A stretch of 64,000 nucleotides of DNA from Luidia sarsii (GCA_949987565.1 OX465111.1:4916421-4980420); one strand, 5' to 3'; shown: positions 1 to 10,478, counted from the stretch's first letter. Numbers and translations are program-made. Notes: generated by a model not told the origin, from the sequence alone.

Positions 1-77
1 AGAAGTGGATTGGAGCTATTGGCCACATTGAGGAAGGCCTTCCGGACGTGGTCGGGGGCGGCAAAATCAGGGAAACC
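1..77 (-). CDS. KYAT3: KYAT exon starting GFPDF, cut by window edge
   Basis: Seen: acceptor TATCGAAG/GGTTTC; the minus strand encodes GFPDFAAPDHVRKAFLNVAN SSNPLL and runs off the window at position 1. GFPDF.(P/A)P....AF is shared with KYAT1/KYAT3 and bacterial homologs. An open frame on the plus strand over 10-267 is a shadow of this exon. Confidence 0.85.
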
Positions 78-2467
78 CTTCGATAGAAAGACACGAGCTC
101 TGTCAGTGGAGAACAAGGCTGCAGCTTATCATGCAAGCCCCCCGATTTCTTCCTTGATAATCCAACTAACCAGTAGGAGGAAAGAACCACTGGAAAACAA
201 AATATCAGGTCGCTCTCAAGTTGTTGAATTCCTGGGAATAAGAGACTACAACAGGGATCTGAGATAATATAGTATGGAAGTACATGTACATGATAATAGG
301 GGGAATAGCAAGGGGTGGCAGGGGAGATAACAAGGGATGTAGCTAGGGAAATAGTAAGGGTTGCATGGGAGATAACAAGTGTAGGTAGGGAAATAGTAAA
401 GGAGACACATGTACATGTAACAAGGGAAATAGCAATGTGATAGCATGGGAGATAAGAAAGGGAAAAGTAAGGGAATAGCATGTGAGATAACAAGGGAAAT
501 AACAAGGAGATATCATGAGAGATAACAAGGAAATAGCAAGGGAATAGCATGGGATATAACAAGGAAATAGCAAGGGAATAGCATGGAGATAACAAGGAAA
601 TAGCAAGGAGATAGCATGGGATATAACAAGGAAATGGCAAGGGGGTAACAAGGGAAATATGGAAAATAGCAAGGACATACATGTAGCATGGGAGATAAAA
701 GGGGAAATAGCAAGGGAATAGCATGGGAGATACGTAACAAGGGAAATAGCAAGAGGGTTGTACAGGGAATAAAAAGGAAAATAGAAAAGTAAAAACATAT
801 ACTCAGAATGAAATTAAAAAAAAAATATTCTAAGGTTGGTCAAACAATCTAACAATTTAAAGACTCGCCATGTATTCAGCGGCATATACAGAAGTGTTAC
901 ACACGGCTGGTCTACTAAAATGACCAAAATGCAATTCACATAAATGTAGAGGGCCTGATGTTTCGATCCCAGCAGGACCTTTCTCAAAGGCAGAAATGCC
1001 TTTGAGAAAGGTCCTGCTGGGATCAAAATGTCAGGCTCTCTATACTTATGATATCAATTCACTCAGACATACTGTAAGGGTACACACAATTTCAACTTGA
1101 AGTCATTTTTTTTTTATCATTGGTTAACAAAATTAGAAAATTGGAAATTGGAATTGAAAAGAAGTGATGGTCAGTTCCGTCAGCAAGCAGTGTGCAACTT
1201 TAAGAATTGTGCAAAACTTGACAGCAGAATCAATGAGTTACGTCACCTTCATTCCAAATGCAGGATGTGTGAGAAAACGCAAGCCAGCTTGGGCCAGAGG
1301 TTTCATAAGGGCCCCAGCACACTTATTGTGTGTAGGCAGAACCAGCTGGATTAATTTTCAAAGTGCCTTTCACATACGCTTCGAATGAACCCAGCCAAAT
1401 GAGTCTTGACCATTCCCAGTGGTGTATAAGCTCCAGAATGCGGTTGGAAGTTGGAACACTATGGAAGTGTTCAGAATGCTGAACAATGCGGTGAAAATCA
1501 TCACACTGCACTTTGAATATCCAGGGAAATGTGAAGAATTTTCATTCCAACAGCATTCTGGCTCATTCTGTTTCCACTGCGACTAATGGTTTTGGAAACA
1601 CCATTACGCGAATGAAGCAGAATTAAACAAGCAACAGCGCCCTTACCTGGCCAAGGTTGATAGCTTTGGTCTCTGAGCTCAGCTTGACAAACTCAGTCCT
1701 GTTGGCACAAAGCCACACCACCAATTGGGAAGAGGATGAAGTAATAATTTGACATGTAGAAAAAAATCAAAAAGAAGCGCTAATGCTATTATGATTGTGT
1801 GTTGGTGAGTATGTTAATCCAATGGGTGTTTTGCCCTATGTGTCATTACATGGTATGTGTACCACTGTGGGCTCAGTGCTTTGCACCGATTGTCTGCTTG
1901 AACAACACCAACAGTAAGCTCGGGTGGGATTCGGACCTGCAGCACCTGCTTTTCTAGTGCACACTTCTTACACACTTGACCACGGAGCAAATTGAGGTCA
2001 CCCGGTGGGCTTGCATTAGTACGGTGGTCGGTGCTTTTCATTATGCATCTACTATGAAGCGCCACTACACCAGATATTATTGATACACTACACCAGATAT
2101 TATTGATACACTACACCAGATATTATTGATACACTACACCAGATATTATTGATAATTCAGCAGATTTGACTTATTGGGTTGGATCCGACTTGTCCCGTTG
2201 GACAGAAATGGGCAATTGCTGGGACCATGGAGAAAGGAAGTGAATTAGTATTGCACTGACTGACCAATAATGGCTACAACTAAAACAGGAGTTTTACACC
2301 TGCAACCAGCATGAGTGTTGGGACATTACATACGTGTATAGCAGAGGGAGAGAGAAAAAAAAAAGCGAGAGAGAGAAAGCGAGAGAGAGAGAGAAAGAGC
2401 AGTCATACCAGACACTCTGCTTCTGTCCATCCAGTCTCTTGGCAGGTCCGTGGGACGACATCTTGGA
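1..2467 (-). CDS. KYAT3: Kynurenine aminotransferase / cysteine-conjugate beta-lyase, N-terminal three exons (runs off window)
   Basis: Seen: three short minus-strand exons, 2467-2409, 1698-1647 and 77-1, join in phase. From the inner ATG they read MSSHGPAKRLDGQKQSVW, TEFVKLSSETKAINLGQ, GFPDFAAPDHVRKAFLNVAN SSNPLL. Known: KYAT1/KYAT3 proteins start with a closely similar A(K/R)R(L/I)(D/E)G....W.EF.KL......NLGQGFPD(F/I).PP. These are PLP-dependent fold-type I enzymes that transaminate L-kynurenine to kynurenate and cleave cysteine S-conjugates. Only the N-terminal arm and the start of the substrate-binding lip are present; the PLP lysine is outside. The codons SKM before MSSH parallel the mitochondrial-type KYAT3 isoform, which favours KYAT3, but KYAT1 is not excluded. 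Confidence 0.82.
285..795. repeat. Degenerate minisatellite, AACAAGGGAAATAGCAAGGG-like units
   Basis: Repeated GGGAGATAACAAGGG and GAAATAGCAAGGG blocks of about 25-35 bp with many variants. The C-poor strand bias gives long Cys/Leu/Pro-rich frames on the minus strand that are not genes. Confidence 0.85.
890..1040. mobile_element. Foldback element, family FB1
   Basis: A near-perfect inverted repeat: GATCCCAGCAGGACCTTTCT and CAAAGGCAG, a 3-bp centre, then the reverse complement. The outer flank at 890-950 (GTTACACACGG..TGACCAAAATGCAA) matches the flanks of other FB1 copies. No coding capacity; non-autonomous. Confidence 0.75.
1647..1698 (-). CDS. KYAT3: KYAT exon encoding TEFVKL..NLGQ
   Basis: Seen: acceptor GCCAACAG/GACTGA and donor GGCCAG/GTAAGG; 52 nt. 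The first G completes Trp and the exon then encodes TEFVKLSSETKAINLGQ in phase 0. NLGQ followed by GFPDF in the next exon is the family's signature just before the substrate-binding loop. The exon is far too short to be seen as an ORF, and was recognised only from the protein pattern and splice sites. Confidence 0.85.
1830..2045 (-). mobile_element. SINE-like repeat, tRNA-Ser-like head (family S1)
   Basis: The minus strand has a B-box-like block opposite GGTGGGATTCGGACC and a CTAGAAAAGCAGG loop like a tRNA-Ser(AGA) anticodon arm. The body ends in a CACTGAGC..GGGCAAAACACC-like block shared with the copies near 4.5, 26.0 and 60.6 kb. This copy is diverged. Confidence 0.6.
2063..2154. repeat. 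23-bp tandem repeat, 4 exact copies
   Basis: Unit CACTACACCAGATATTATTG ATA repeated four times without a difference, so a recent expansion within the KYAT intron. Confidence 0.95.
2409..2467 (-). CDS. KYAT3: KYAT exon with inner start codon
   Basis: Seen: acceptor CATTTCAG/TCCAAG, ATG at 2461-2459, donor TGTCTG/GTATGA. It encodes (SK)MSSHGPAKRLDGQKQSVW with the Trp codon split TG/G across the intron. The AG acceptor in front shows at least one more upstream exon, either 5'UTR or a mitochondrial presequence, which I could not locate. If no in-frame upstream ATG exists, translation starts at this ATG and the enzyme is cytosolic. Confidence 0.8.
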
Positions 2468-2655
2468 CTGAAATGAGGCATTAGTGAAAAGGAAGACTGT
2501 CAATGACTGAGGCATGGGCAGTTTGGGCATGAAGATGTGAGGCCTTTGGCTTCAATTTTGAAAAATGACACTCGGTTCTGAAGAAAAACTTTCCAGCTTA
2601 TTTCATCTTCAACAACAAAATCCCATCCTGGGTTTTCAGCTGTTTGATAACAAAT

Positions 2656-2719
2656 GAAGCTAGAACCAGAACCAGGGGCATGGCCAAGGCCAGGGCCAGA
2701 GCCAGAGGCAGAGCCAGGG

Positions 2720-2750
<31 letters not shown>

Positions 2751-2893
2751 CAGGGCCAGAGCCAGGACCAGAGCCAGAGCCAGAGCCAGAGCCAGGGCCA
2801 GGGCCAGGGCCAGGACCAGAGCCAGAGCCAGAGCCAGAGCCAGGGCCAGGGCCAGGGTCAGAGCCAGAGCCAGAGCCAGAGCCAGAGCCAGGG

Positions 2894-2936
<43 letters not shown>

Positions 2937-2941
2937 CAATT
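2656..2941. repeat. Hexanucleotide array AGAGCC/AGGGCC
   Basis: About 285 bp of CCAGAG and CCAGGG hexamers. It is open in several frames on both strands (Glu-Pro, Arg-Ala, Leu-Ala poly-dipeptides), purely from the period of six. A related CTCAGG/CTCTGG hexamer array lies at 10.2-10.5 kb. Confidence 0.97.
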
Positions 2942-4349
2942 AAATAAAAATTGAAAATTGGGATTAGAACTGTGAGTTAATACCAACTGGGCCAATGTGC
3001 GAAGTGTTCGAGACGCAGCAGTCTTGTGTACGTGTACCTTATTTGAATTGTAGCGGAATTCCTGACAAGGGTTACATGCAAGTCGGTGCAGCTGGTAACC
3101 AGCTATGGTGGGACGGGCACACACAGGACTGATGGCGGGACTTCTCCAGGACAGATGATAGGCGGCACGCTGACATCCACGAAGCATTCCTTGCACAGAT
3201 GAACACTGCAGGGAGAAAGCAACACACTGACTTGTACTCCAAATTCATTATTCTTCCTCTTTCTCTTTCTCTTTCTCTTCTTCCTCCTCCTCCTCCTCCT
3301 CCACCATCCATCATCATCATTGGGCTGCAGGGCAGGCGACCACAAAGTTTCTTCATTCAACTTTATCATAGGCTGCCATCAGGGTTGCCATCCCTGTCAC
3401 CCAAGACACCTTGGATGTAGGGAAGGTAAGAGACATCTTAGCCGGCCAGGTTTCCCTGCGCCATGGGATGGACAATGGCCAAGAGCATACAGTACATGTA
3501 TCTACTGCTTGGGTCTTCTTCACGTATTCTGAGGACTCCAACTTGCTGGAACCATGGCAGGTTGAACACTGGCACAATGTATCTGAAGTGACTCTGAACT
3601 GTGACCCACTGAATGGGTACCCGACTCGATGTGTAGTGGGCACTATATAATCAGTGTTGAGTATAGAGTACTGATTACACTTCAGGTTGACACATGGTTG
3701 AGCAAATGATCTTTGAGCTACAATTTCACCAATGGAAAGTCATAATAAATAATAATATATCAGAGATGATTCTGTGCAAAACAGTACATGTTGCTCTAAG
3801 TGCGCAAAGATGAGAGATTTGGCCATGTACATTGTATACACGTGTAGCTTGGTCAGTTGGCGGTTGAGGTTCTGAATGAGCAATCGTCCCATGGATCACA
3901 AAGGTGCACTACATGATGGTGCTCCTCGACATTTAAATTACATGTAGTACACAGGCACAACCTTGCCGAGATGACGTTTCAGACAGGCATGATCTCTTTG
4001 GCCATGCACAAGGTTTACCGGTATATGTATATGTATACAACTGTACATACATGTACAATGTTGTAGCAGTTTACATTGTAAAACTGTACCCAGTAGTGAT
4101 GGTAATCTGTCATATGACTGATAAACTACAGTGTACAGTGTAGCATTCTAGTGGCTGCTTATCACTCAATAATTTCTTGTATCCAGGGACCGATTTGCAT
4201 GTCTGCAACGTAGTGTGACAGGCACAGCCAATTTTGTGCTGTGTAGTATTCATGATGAAATAAAATTTTCCAAGTGAAAATTACACATAGTATGTATATT
4301 ACATTTACAGTATGTACCCAGATGTTACAAACTGTTTACTGCTCTCCCC

Positions 4350-4750
4350 CCAAATAAATGTGATTATTTGGATCACGATTTGAATCGCAATTCAAACTCC
4401 ATCTTTTCTTTGTGTGTGGACACAATAAACGTGATTATTAGTGGGTTCAAAGAGGTTTTGCCCTTACTCGACGTGGTAAACACTGAATGCTCAGTGCTTT
4501 GCCCGGTGCCTGATAAAAATATTTCAGGCAGCTCGGGCGGGATTCGAACCCGCGACTCCCGAATTCTAGTACGGACGTCTTATTATTATTATTAGTGGGA
4601 TTTGAATCGCAATTCAGACTCAGGAAGTGCCGTGCTTGTTTATATGGCTCCCTGCATGGGCCACCCTAAATTTTTTGGCCTGTGTTCTGTGGACACGACC
4701 CCCGAAAAAAGGTTTTTGAATTGCGATATTTTCGTAGTGGGAACAGCCCT
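4350..4750. mobile_element. MITE family M1, 5'-truncated, interrupted by SINE
   Basis: Shares the ACACAATAAACG(T/C)GATTATTAGTGGG and GAATCGC(A/G)ATTC segments with the full copy at 61.24-61.69 kb. The right end GTAGTGGGAACAGCCCT at 4734-4750 is the element terminus. The left terminus is missing. A SINE sits inside at 4446-4587. Confidence 0.75.
4446..4587 (-). mobile_element. SINE S1 inserted in MITE M1, 12-bp target duplication
   Basis: The flanks ATTATTAGTGGG at 4434-4445 and 4588-4599 are exact direct repeats, and the full M1 copy at 61.6 kb has a single uninterrupted copy of this site. The insert carries the B-box-like GGGATTCGAACCCGCGAC (complement), CTAGTACGGACGTC and a TGCTCAGTGCTTTGCCCGG body block. 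Confidence 0.85.
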
Positions 4751-6072
4751 AATAATGCCTTTGCAATAGGTCCGCCTTGGATGAAAAGTGCTAGGATTGA
4801 AAATTCAGGACCTAAGGCTTATTACTCGGTGAGCAAAGAAACCAGCTTGGGATTTGACCCACGGAAAATATGAAAAGAAAACAACTGAAGGGGCCTGGAG
4901 TTACATGCACCATCCTACATGCAGCAGGAGCTTCCTCAGAGGTAGCATTCTAATGCCTTGGTGAGAGGGCCTGGACATGGGGTGGATTTCCCAAAGCCTG
5001 TACGATGCATTACATACATATCCGTAGTTGTGATCATGGTGATAGGCCGTATGATTTCTGTGCATCGCTCATTGTCTTACGATTGATCTTAAGTTATGTA
5101 TGATTTTGGTGAAATCGAATGCAGGGGCTCAAAAATGCTAGGACTGAAACGCCAGGCACTATATCAATGGGTAAAGATCTGGAATTAGATCCCTGGCTGG
5201 CACTCAACCATCTGAGCTATCCCCCCCCCCCAATTCTGCCGGAACCTTTTAAGTATCTTTCATGTAACCTTTCCTGTACTGGTCTATTTCAAAGCTGGTT
5301 ACCCTTCAGAAGTAAGATAATACACATATACATGTAACAGTGAGAGAAAAGAAAAACTTACGGTTTGCACAATGTATCTGACACACTGTATGTCAAGCAA
5401 AATCGCAATCAGTCTGGACAGCTTTGAGGCTTACCAGGTTATCTGAATAGTGTGTAAATACAATAGTACCATGCATAAACATGATGCATGTACATGTACA
5501 CACCCACCACTGTACGTGCACCGGTAGGTTGGTGTCATAGACTTTGCACTGTCCTTGTGTGTACAATATGTACACGGATTATGGATGACAAGTAACCTTG
5601 AATACTATCAATCAATAAAATCAAAACAGAAGCCTCCATGTTGTAGGCATGCTGTAGGCCTACAACCTTTCCCAATAGCGTAACATTAATTAACTATTAC
5701 TGACTAAAATTACTCAAGTGCAAAAGTTTTAAATTTAGAGGGACTGACATTTCGATAGTTCAATCCTGGCAGGACCTTTCTCAAAGGCAGAATGTAGTGT
5801 AAATGCATATTATGATCAATACATTTCTGAGAAGTGAACAAAAATAAGTTTCATACAAAATCTTATACCAGATTACTGTATACATACAACTACAAATATC
5901 TCAAAATATTGCCCAAAAAATTAGCACTGATTTGACTGAATGAGTGACATTTTAAAAACTGACATTCAACTTTTTTTTTAGAAAATATCCCTAGATTGCA
6001 ATTCAGAGAAGTGACATTTAAGCTGTAATTTGGGAAAGAATTTAGCAAGAGTTTAGTTTAAAACCCTTTTAA

Positions 6073-6603
6073 AAGCCCTTTTCACACTACAGAGCCAATC
6101 CCTGGGAAATAAATCCCAGAGAAAATCCCGGCGATTTTTTCACCCCCACCAACACTCCCGCAATAATACTAGGAACAGTCACACTTTTTCCCAGGAATAT
6201 GCGCGGTCATTTCACACTGGCAATCAATCCCCAGGGATTGTGTAAACGGAGGGCGCACTTACCCAAGTCCCAAATGGACGCAAAAAGGTGGGGCAAGTAA
6301 AAAAACAAAACACCGACGTTCACACTGGTTGCTTTTCCCCGAGGAAAACATAAAACACCAGGGGTTTTCTCCTTGTTCTACAGTACCCTATTCCTGAGCT
6401 AGTCCGAGTAACTTGGACCGGACAAGTCACCCTTTTTTAAAATCAAATTTTAATTAAAAAAAGGGTGACTTGTCGGGTTCAAGTTACTCGGACTACTCTC
6501 GAGCAGGGGTAAGTATTTCTTTGGTAGTGTGAACAGACTGACCGAATTCTCTGAGGATTTTTCAAGAAATCCCCGGGGATTTTGTCTAGTGTGAAAGCCC
6601 CTT
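6073..6603. mobile_element. MITE-like element with CTTTTCACACTA terminal repeats
   Basis: Left end AAGCCCTTTTCACACTAC and right end TAGTGTGAAAGCCCCTT are imperfect inverted repeats. Internal blocks such as TTCACACT and CCCCGGGGATT recur in inverted orientation. No ORF. A palindromic element lies nested inside at 6401-6495. A similar CACACTAC-bounded stretch is at about 9165-9515. Confidence 0.65.
6401..6495. mobile_element. Palindromic element P1, copy 1
   Basis: Arms AGTCCGAGTAACTTGGACC.. and its complement surround an AT-rich centre, with GACAAGTCACCCTTTTTT mirrored by AAAAAAGGGTGACTTGTC. 95 bp, nested inside the MITE at 6073-6603. Confidence 0.85.
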
Positions 6604-6803
6604 ACCAAGTGGATGTAGGCTGCATAAATTTAATAACAAACACAAACAATAGCTTAGGTCTTTGTAAATTTGTATTGTGGTCTATTTAATCATTATCAAT
6701 ATCATGGAGGAAGGAAGTTCAAGGAGCTATCTCCATGATTTCATTGTACTCGTACTAGTTCTACTACAGTACTAGTACTACTACTAGTCGTCCCGCCGAC
6801 CGT

Positions 6804-6905
6804 AGTCCGGGTAACTTGGACCCGACAAGTCACCCTTTTTTATCGAATTTTGAAATTTTGAGGGACGATAAAAAAGGTGACTTATCGGGTCCAAGTTACT
6901 CGGAC
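6804..6905. mobile_element. Palindromic element P1, copy 2
   Basis: Same arms as copy 1 (AGTCCGGGTAACTTGGACCC, GACAAGTCACCCTTTTTTA) with a different centre, 300 bp away. Two copies at different sites show it is a mobile or repeatedly templated unit, not a chance hairpin. Confidence 0.85.
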
Positions 6906-7300
6906 TAGCCTAGGCTATGGCAATTGCTGAATTTGGCATGATTTAGGTTAGTCCTCTTTTAAATTTTGGAGGGGTCAGGCAAAGATTTTAAAAAGGTTGA
7001 CTTCAGACTTGTAAATTTGTAGTTGTAAGTTGTACTTGGTAATGTTATGCCTGGTATTAAGAAAAGTTCAAGTTGTAATGTAAATTGTTTGTAATGTTAT
7101 GCGCAGAAAGTATGACGATACGTGTGGCGCACTCTTAATACTCACACCTCAACTCAAAGGTAAACTTGTTGTAGTTGTAGCCCCAGACTTCTCGAAGACT
7201 AATTCCCTCAATTTCGATGCAGTATTTACGTATAATATAATAGTGATACTGTATATGTCATATTATGAATGTACATTTATCCTACCGGGTTTCTTCACTT

Positions 7301-7470
7301 TGATTAGGCCGCCATTTTGTAAACCAGTGGCAAGTTTAATTCAGGCATCCAAGATTGTGTGTTCCGTTGTCAACACGGGACCGGAAGTCGTGCGCAACGC
7401 ATACCAAATTCACCATCCTTGGGCGCGGCGTCAGCGGGCCTCCCCGCGTAACTGAACCGGAAACTGGTAT
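7301..7470 (-). promoter_or_regulatory. Candidate TATA-less promoter (YY1 and ETS motifs)
   Basis: Seen: ACAAAATGGCGGC on the minus strand at 7321-7309, CCGGAAGT at 7381-7388, another ACCGGAAAC at 7455, and a local rise in CpG (GCGCAACGC, GGGCGCGGCG, CCCCGCG). Known: AA(A/G)ATGGCGGC (YY1) in sense orientation just downstream of the TSS together with ETS sites marks housekeeping promoters. Inferred: this may be the KYAT start, with a 5'UTR exon spliced to 2467. It could equally be another transcript's promoter. Confidence 0.4.
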
Positions 7471-8304
7471 CACTTACAAATAAAAACCCTGCTCGTGCGA
7501 GCACGTGAACTTTGTGAAGGGGGTGGGCGTGGCGAGTTTTAGGCCAGAGAGATGCAGTGGGGTGTGACGTCTATTTCATCTTCATCAAAAAGTCAATTGT
7601 ATATTTTTAAGGGGGTGGGGCTGGTCAGTTTTCTTCCAAACACGAAGAAAACAGTCTGCATTTTTCTTTTGAAACTATACATAAACATATTCATAAATGG
7701 TGCCAACTGCTGGCTAACTTGAAATAATGTCCAAAATGCAAAAATCAAAAATAAGGAGGGGTCCCAGCAGGACAATTCTAGGACCCTAGCACTTTGGTCA
7801 TTTTAAAAAGTAGGCCTACGCAAACATTTCAAAAACTGGTAAACAAAATTTTACCAGAACGGGACTTATATTTTCAGGTTTTCTGTGGTTTGAACAGAGC
7901 CCAAGTCTGAGCCAGGGATTCATAATGGGTCTATGTAAACATTACTAATGTACATGGTGGTATGTTCTGTCTTACCTTTCTGTCATCTGGCCTTTCACTG
8001 CAATTTTTCTAATAAAAAAATCCTTCCTTATCAGATATGAGTGTTCTGGCCACAGAGTTCTTGGTCATTGTAGTGATGCTGTCTATTTAAGCCAGGAGAA
8101 AGATAATGATTAACAACTTGCATGTTTACTAATAATCCTTCTTTAGTGTTCACCCCGACTTCTCTCTTTCAGCTTTTCTCTTTGATGTTTCTCCCTTCCA
8201 CTACCTAATCCATGTAGTACCCAAACCCCTGCCATTTGATCTCACCCTACCATGTCCCAGTTACTCTCCTCATCCTATTTGTTTTGTCCCTGTCATTCTG
8301 CCTG

Positions 8305-8900
8305 TGAGAAAGGTCCTGCTAGGATCAGAATGTCAGGCCCTCCAAATTTTGAATAAAAAGGTAAAGGAGAACTGACAAGGAAATTTCAAATGATTTGCAA
8401 AATGACAAAGAAGATTCGACTGGACCAGCTTTTGAAGACCTCTGATTTTGAATACCTGCGCTCTTACCATCTGAGCTTTCCAGCCCTTAGATGGTGGCCT
8501 TCCCAAATAGTCAACTAGTCTTTGAAAAGAACCATGTTCCTGCCTTTTACAGTTCCCGCCTTCACCCTTCACTGAGCTAATCCCCCACATCAGGATCCCT
8601 CTCTACTCTACATAAGCCCCACTCCCAGTTAGAATCCAGCAGTCTCCTGAATACGAGCAGAGTGCACTGTTCGAAACGTCAAGTTCCTCCGGTTCTTTTC
8701 AGAACCACAAGAGAATTTACAGTGTCACCGCAAACCTACCGGTATTTATTCTGCTATTCTCACCATGCAAACCTTCAAATCTCATTCAACTAGTCTTTGC
8801 CAGGGCCCCAGCCAGAAGCATTCAACCATTACCTGCTGTATATTTCCAGGGATTCCCCCCCCCCTGTTTTCATTCAGATGCAAAACAATCATTCATTGTA
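8305..8900. mobile_element. Mosaic: FB1 end, SINE S2, hammerhead-like motif
   Basis: 8305-8345 is an FB1 arm (GAGAAAGGTCCTGCTAGGAT). 8380-8530 is a minus-oriented S2 repeat (complement of ..TAGCTCAGATGGTAAGAG). 8646-8680 reads CTGAATA, a 6-7 bp stem, GAAACGTC, resembling a degraded hammerhead core. 8790-8900 is S2 body sequence. Confidence 0.55.
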
Positions 8901-10217
8901 ACAATTGCTAAAGCAGTTCAAATGGTTAAATTGTTTAAACATTTCCATGTTTTCCTCTACTTTGCTGTTTCTTTCAAAAATGGGATTTAAACAGCTGCAA
9001 TCCCTGAACTGCTCCAGCCACATTTACTAAAAGTCACTGCCCAGTCAAATTTTCTTGGTATGACTATGAGGTATGAGATTAGGGGTGGGGCTTCATGAGG
9101 TATAGGCAGGGTGTAAGCAGTAGGCATAGAGCTCTTTATTGATATAGCTCTATGGCAGTCGGTCTTCTCACACTACTACAATTGCTCGGGAAATGGAGAT
9201 ACACTTTTCACACTACAGACACTTAGCACAGCAATTTCCAAGGATGTGGCATAACTCAGGGATTTGCCACCCTGGTGCATGGTTAAGGGTGCTAATCCTG
9301 GGGCTATGCATATTTCACAGGAAAGCGATAGAAACGTGAATCTGAGGCAGGTTTAGCTAACCGTGAGGGGGTTGTGTGCTATGAGAGACCGGCAGGGCAC
9401 GCCGGTCTTCACTCGGGTTGCCATAATTCCTGGGGAAACCGATTGGCAGTGTGAATCGACAGAGCAAATCCCTGGGAAATCATCTTTCCCGGGAGTGAGA
9501 CAATGGGTGTAGTGTGGATCATCAGTGGGGTTATCGTATAATACCCCTGGAAATTAAATTCCAGGGGAAATAGCTGTCTAGCGGCCTAGTGACACAATCT
9601 CAGTTAAGTAAAAAAAATAGGACACAGAAGAAATCACATGTACATGACCACAGAATCTCTTCTCTTTATTTCATCCCAAAGGACGGCAGAGTGAAATTGG
9701 ATGGTTGCAGAAACAAACACCATCCACAGTTCTGTGACTGCTGCAGTATTTCACACCCACTCACACACAACTGGTGCACTGTGCTCATCGAGGGCGACTG
9801 ATTTTTCCTCCTGCGTTGCTTGTCTGTGCGCCCCTCATTCGTTTTGTGCATGCTTCCGACCGAGCAAGTGATTTTTGTTGCAGCTGAATGCTACTCCATG
9901 AGCACAGTACACATACTATATGCACACACAGTTACACACTCTCAAACATTTCCCAATTGTACAATAGCCTCCTGAAGCTGTGCTTTTGACAGCATTCTGT
10001 ACACATGATCCCCGTGGGCATGAGAATTGGTGATTTGCTGGAAATTCTCACAAAATGTGACGCGTAGACATCACTGGCCAAAAGAAATACCAAGGTGGTT
10101 ACGTATGTGCAACTTGAACTGGCCCATTGTGCCACTAGCTAGCCGAGCTCGTGTGATCTCCACTGTTCCAATCTCACTCTATGAGGACAGTATGCACAAT
10201 GCATATTTTCAGGATCA

Positions 10218-10478
10218 GGCTCTGACTCTGGCTCAAGACTCAGACTCAGGCTCTGGCTCAAGACTTGGACTCTGGCTCAGGCTCAGACTTGGGCTCTGCC
10301 TCAGACTTAGGCTCTGCCTCAGACTCAGGCTTTGGTTCTGCCCCAGACTCAGGCTTTGGCTTTGGCTCTGGCTCAGACTCTGGCTAGGGCTCCGTCTCAG
10401 ATTCAGGCCCTGACTGAGGCTCAGGCTCTGGCTCTGGCTCAGGCTCTGGCTCAGACTCTGGCTTTGGCTCAGGCTCTG
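10218..10478. repeat. Hexamer array CTCAGG/CTCTGG
   Basis: About 260 bp of GGCTCTGGCTCAGACT-type hexamers, related in composition to the 2.66-2.94 kb array. It gives an Gln-Ser-Leu-rich frame on the minus strand and a Leu-Arg/Trp-rich one on the plus strand, neither real. Confidence 0.95.

Larger units (their letters stand above)
78..1646. other. KYAT intron: degenerate AATAGCAAGGG array and foldback repeat
   Basis: Positions 285-795 are a degenerate purine-rich tandem repeat (ATAGCATGGGAGATAACAAGGGAA-like units), giving spurious frames on the minus strand. Positions 890-1040 hold one copy of the CCTAGCAGGACC foldback family. 1050-1640 has no recognisable feature. Confidence 0.7.
1699..2408. 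other. KYAT intron with SINE and 23-bp tandem repeat
   Basis: Contains a tRNA-derived SINE-like repeat around 1830-2040, four perfect copies of a 23-bp unit at 2063-2154, and a GA-rich stretch at 2345-2400. No coding sequence seen. Confidence 0.6.
2468..7250. other. KYAT upstream intron or 5' flank, repeat-rich
   Basis: Holds the hexamer array at 2656-2941, a pyrimidine run at 3255-3305, a truncated MITE with a nested SINE (4350-4750), an FB1 half-copy (5742-5792), and a MITE plus two palindromes (6073-6905). 3000-3650 has short open frames on both strands without a recognisable domain. Confidence 0.5.

Noticed and set aside
1814..2065. 83-residue minus-strand frame
   Set aside because: Lies within an S1 SINE-like repeat.
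3103..3369. Cys-rich minus-strand frame near 3.1-3.2 kb as the missing upstream KYAT exon
   Set aside because: No Met-led presequence, no phase-compatible donor joining it to the exon at 2467.
7099..7455. 118-residue plus-strand frame as a gene
   Set aside because: No domain, weak start context, overlaps the promoter-like patch; composition matches non-coding surroundings.
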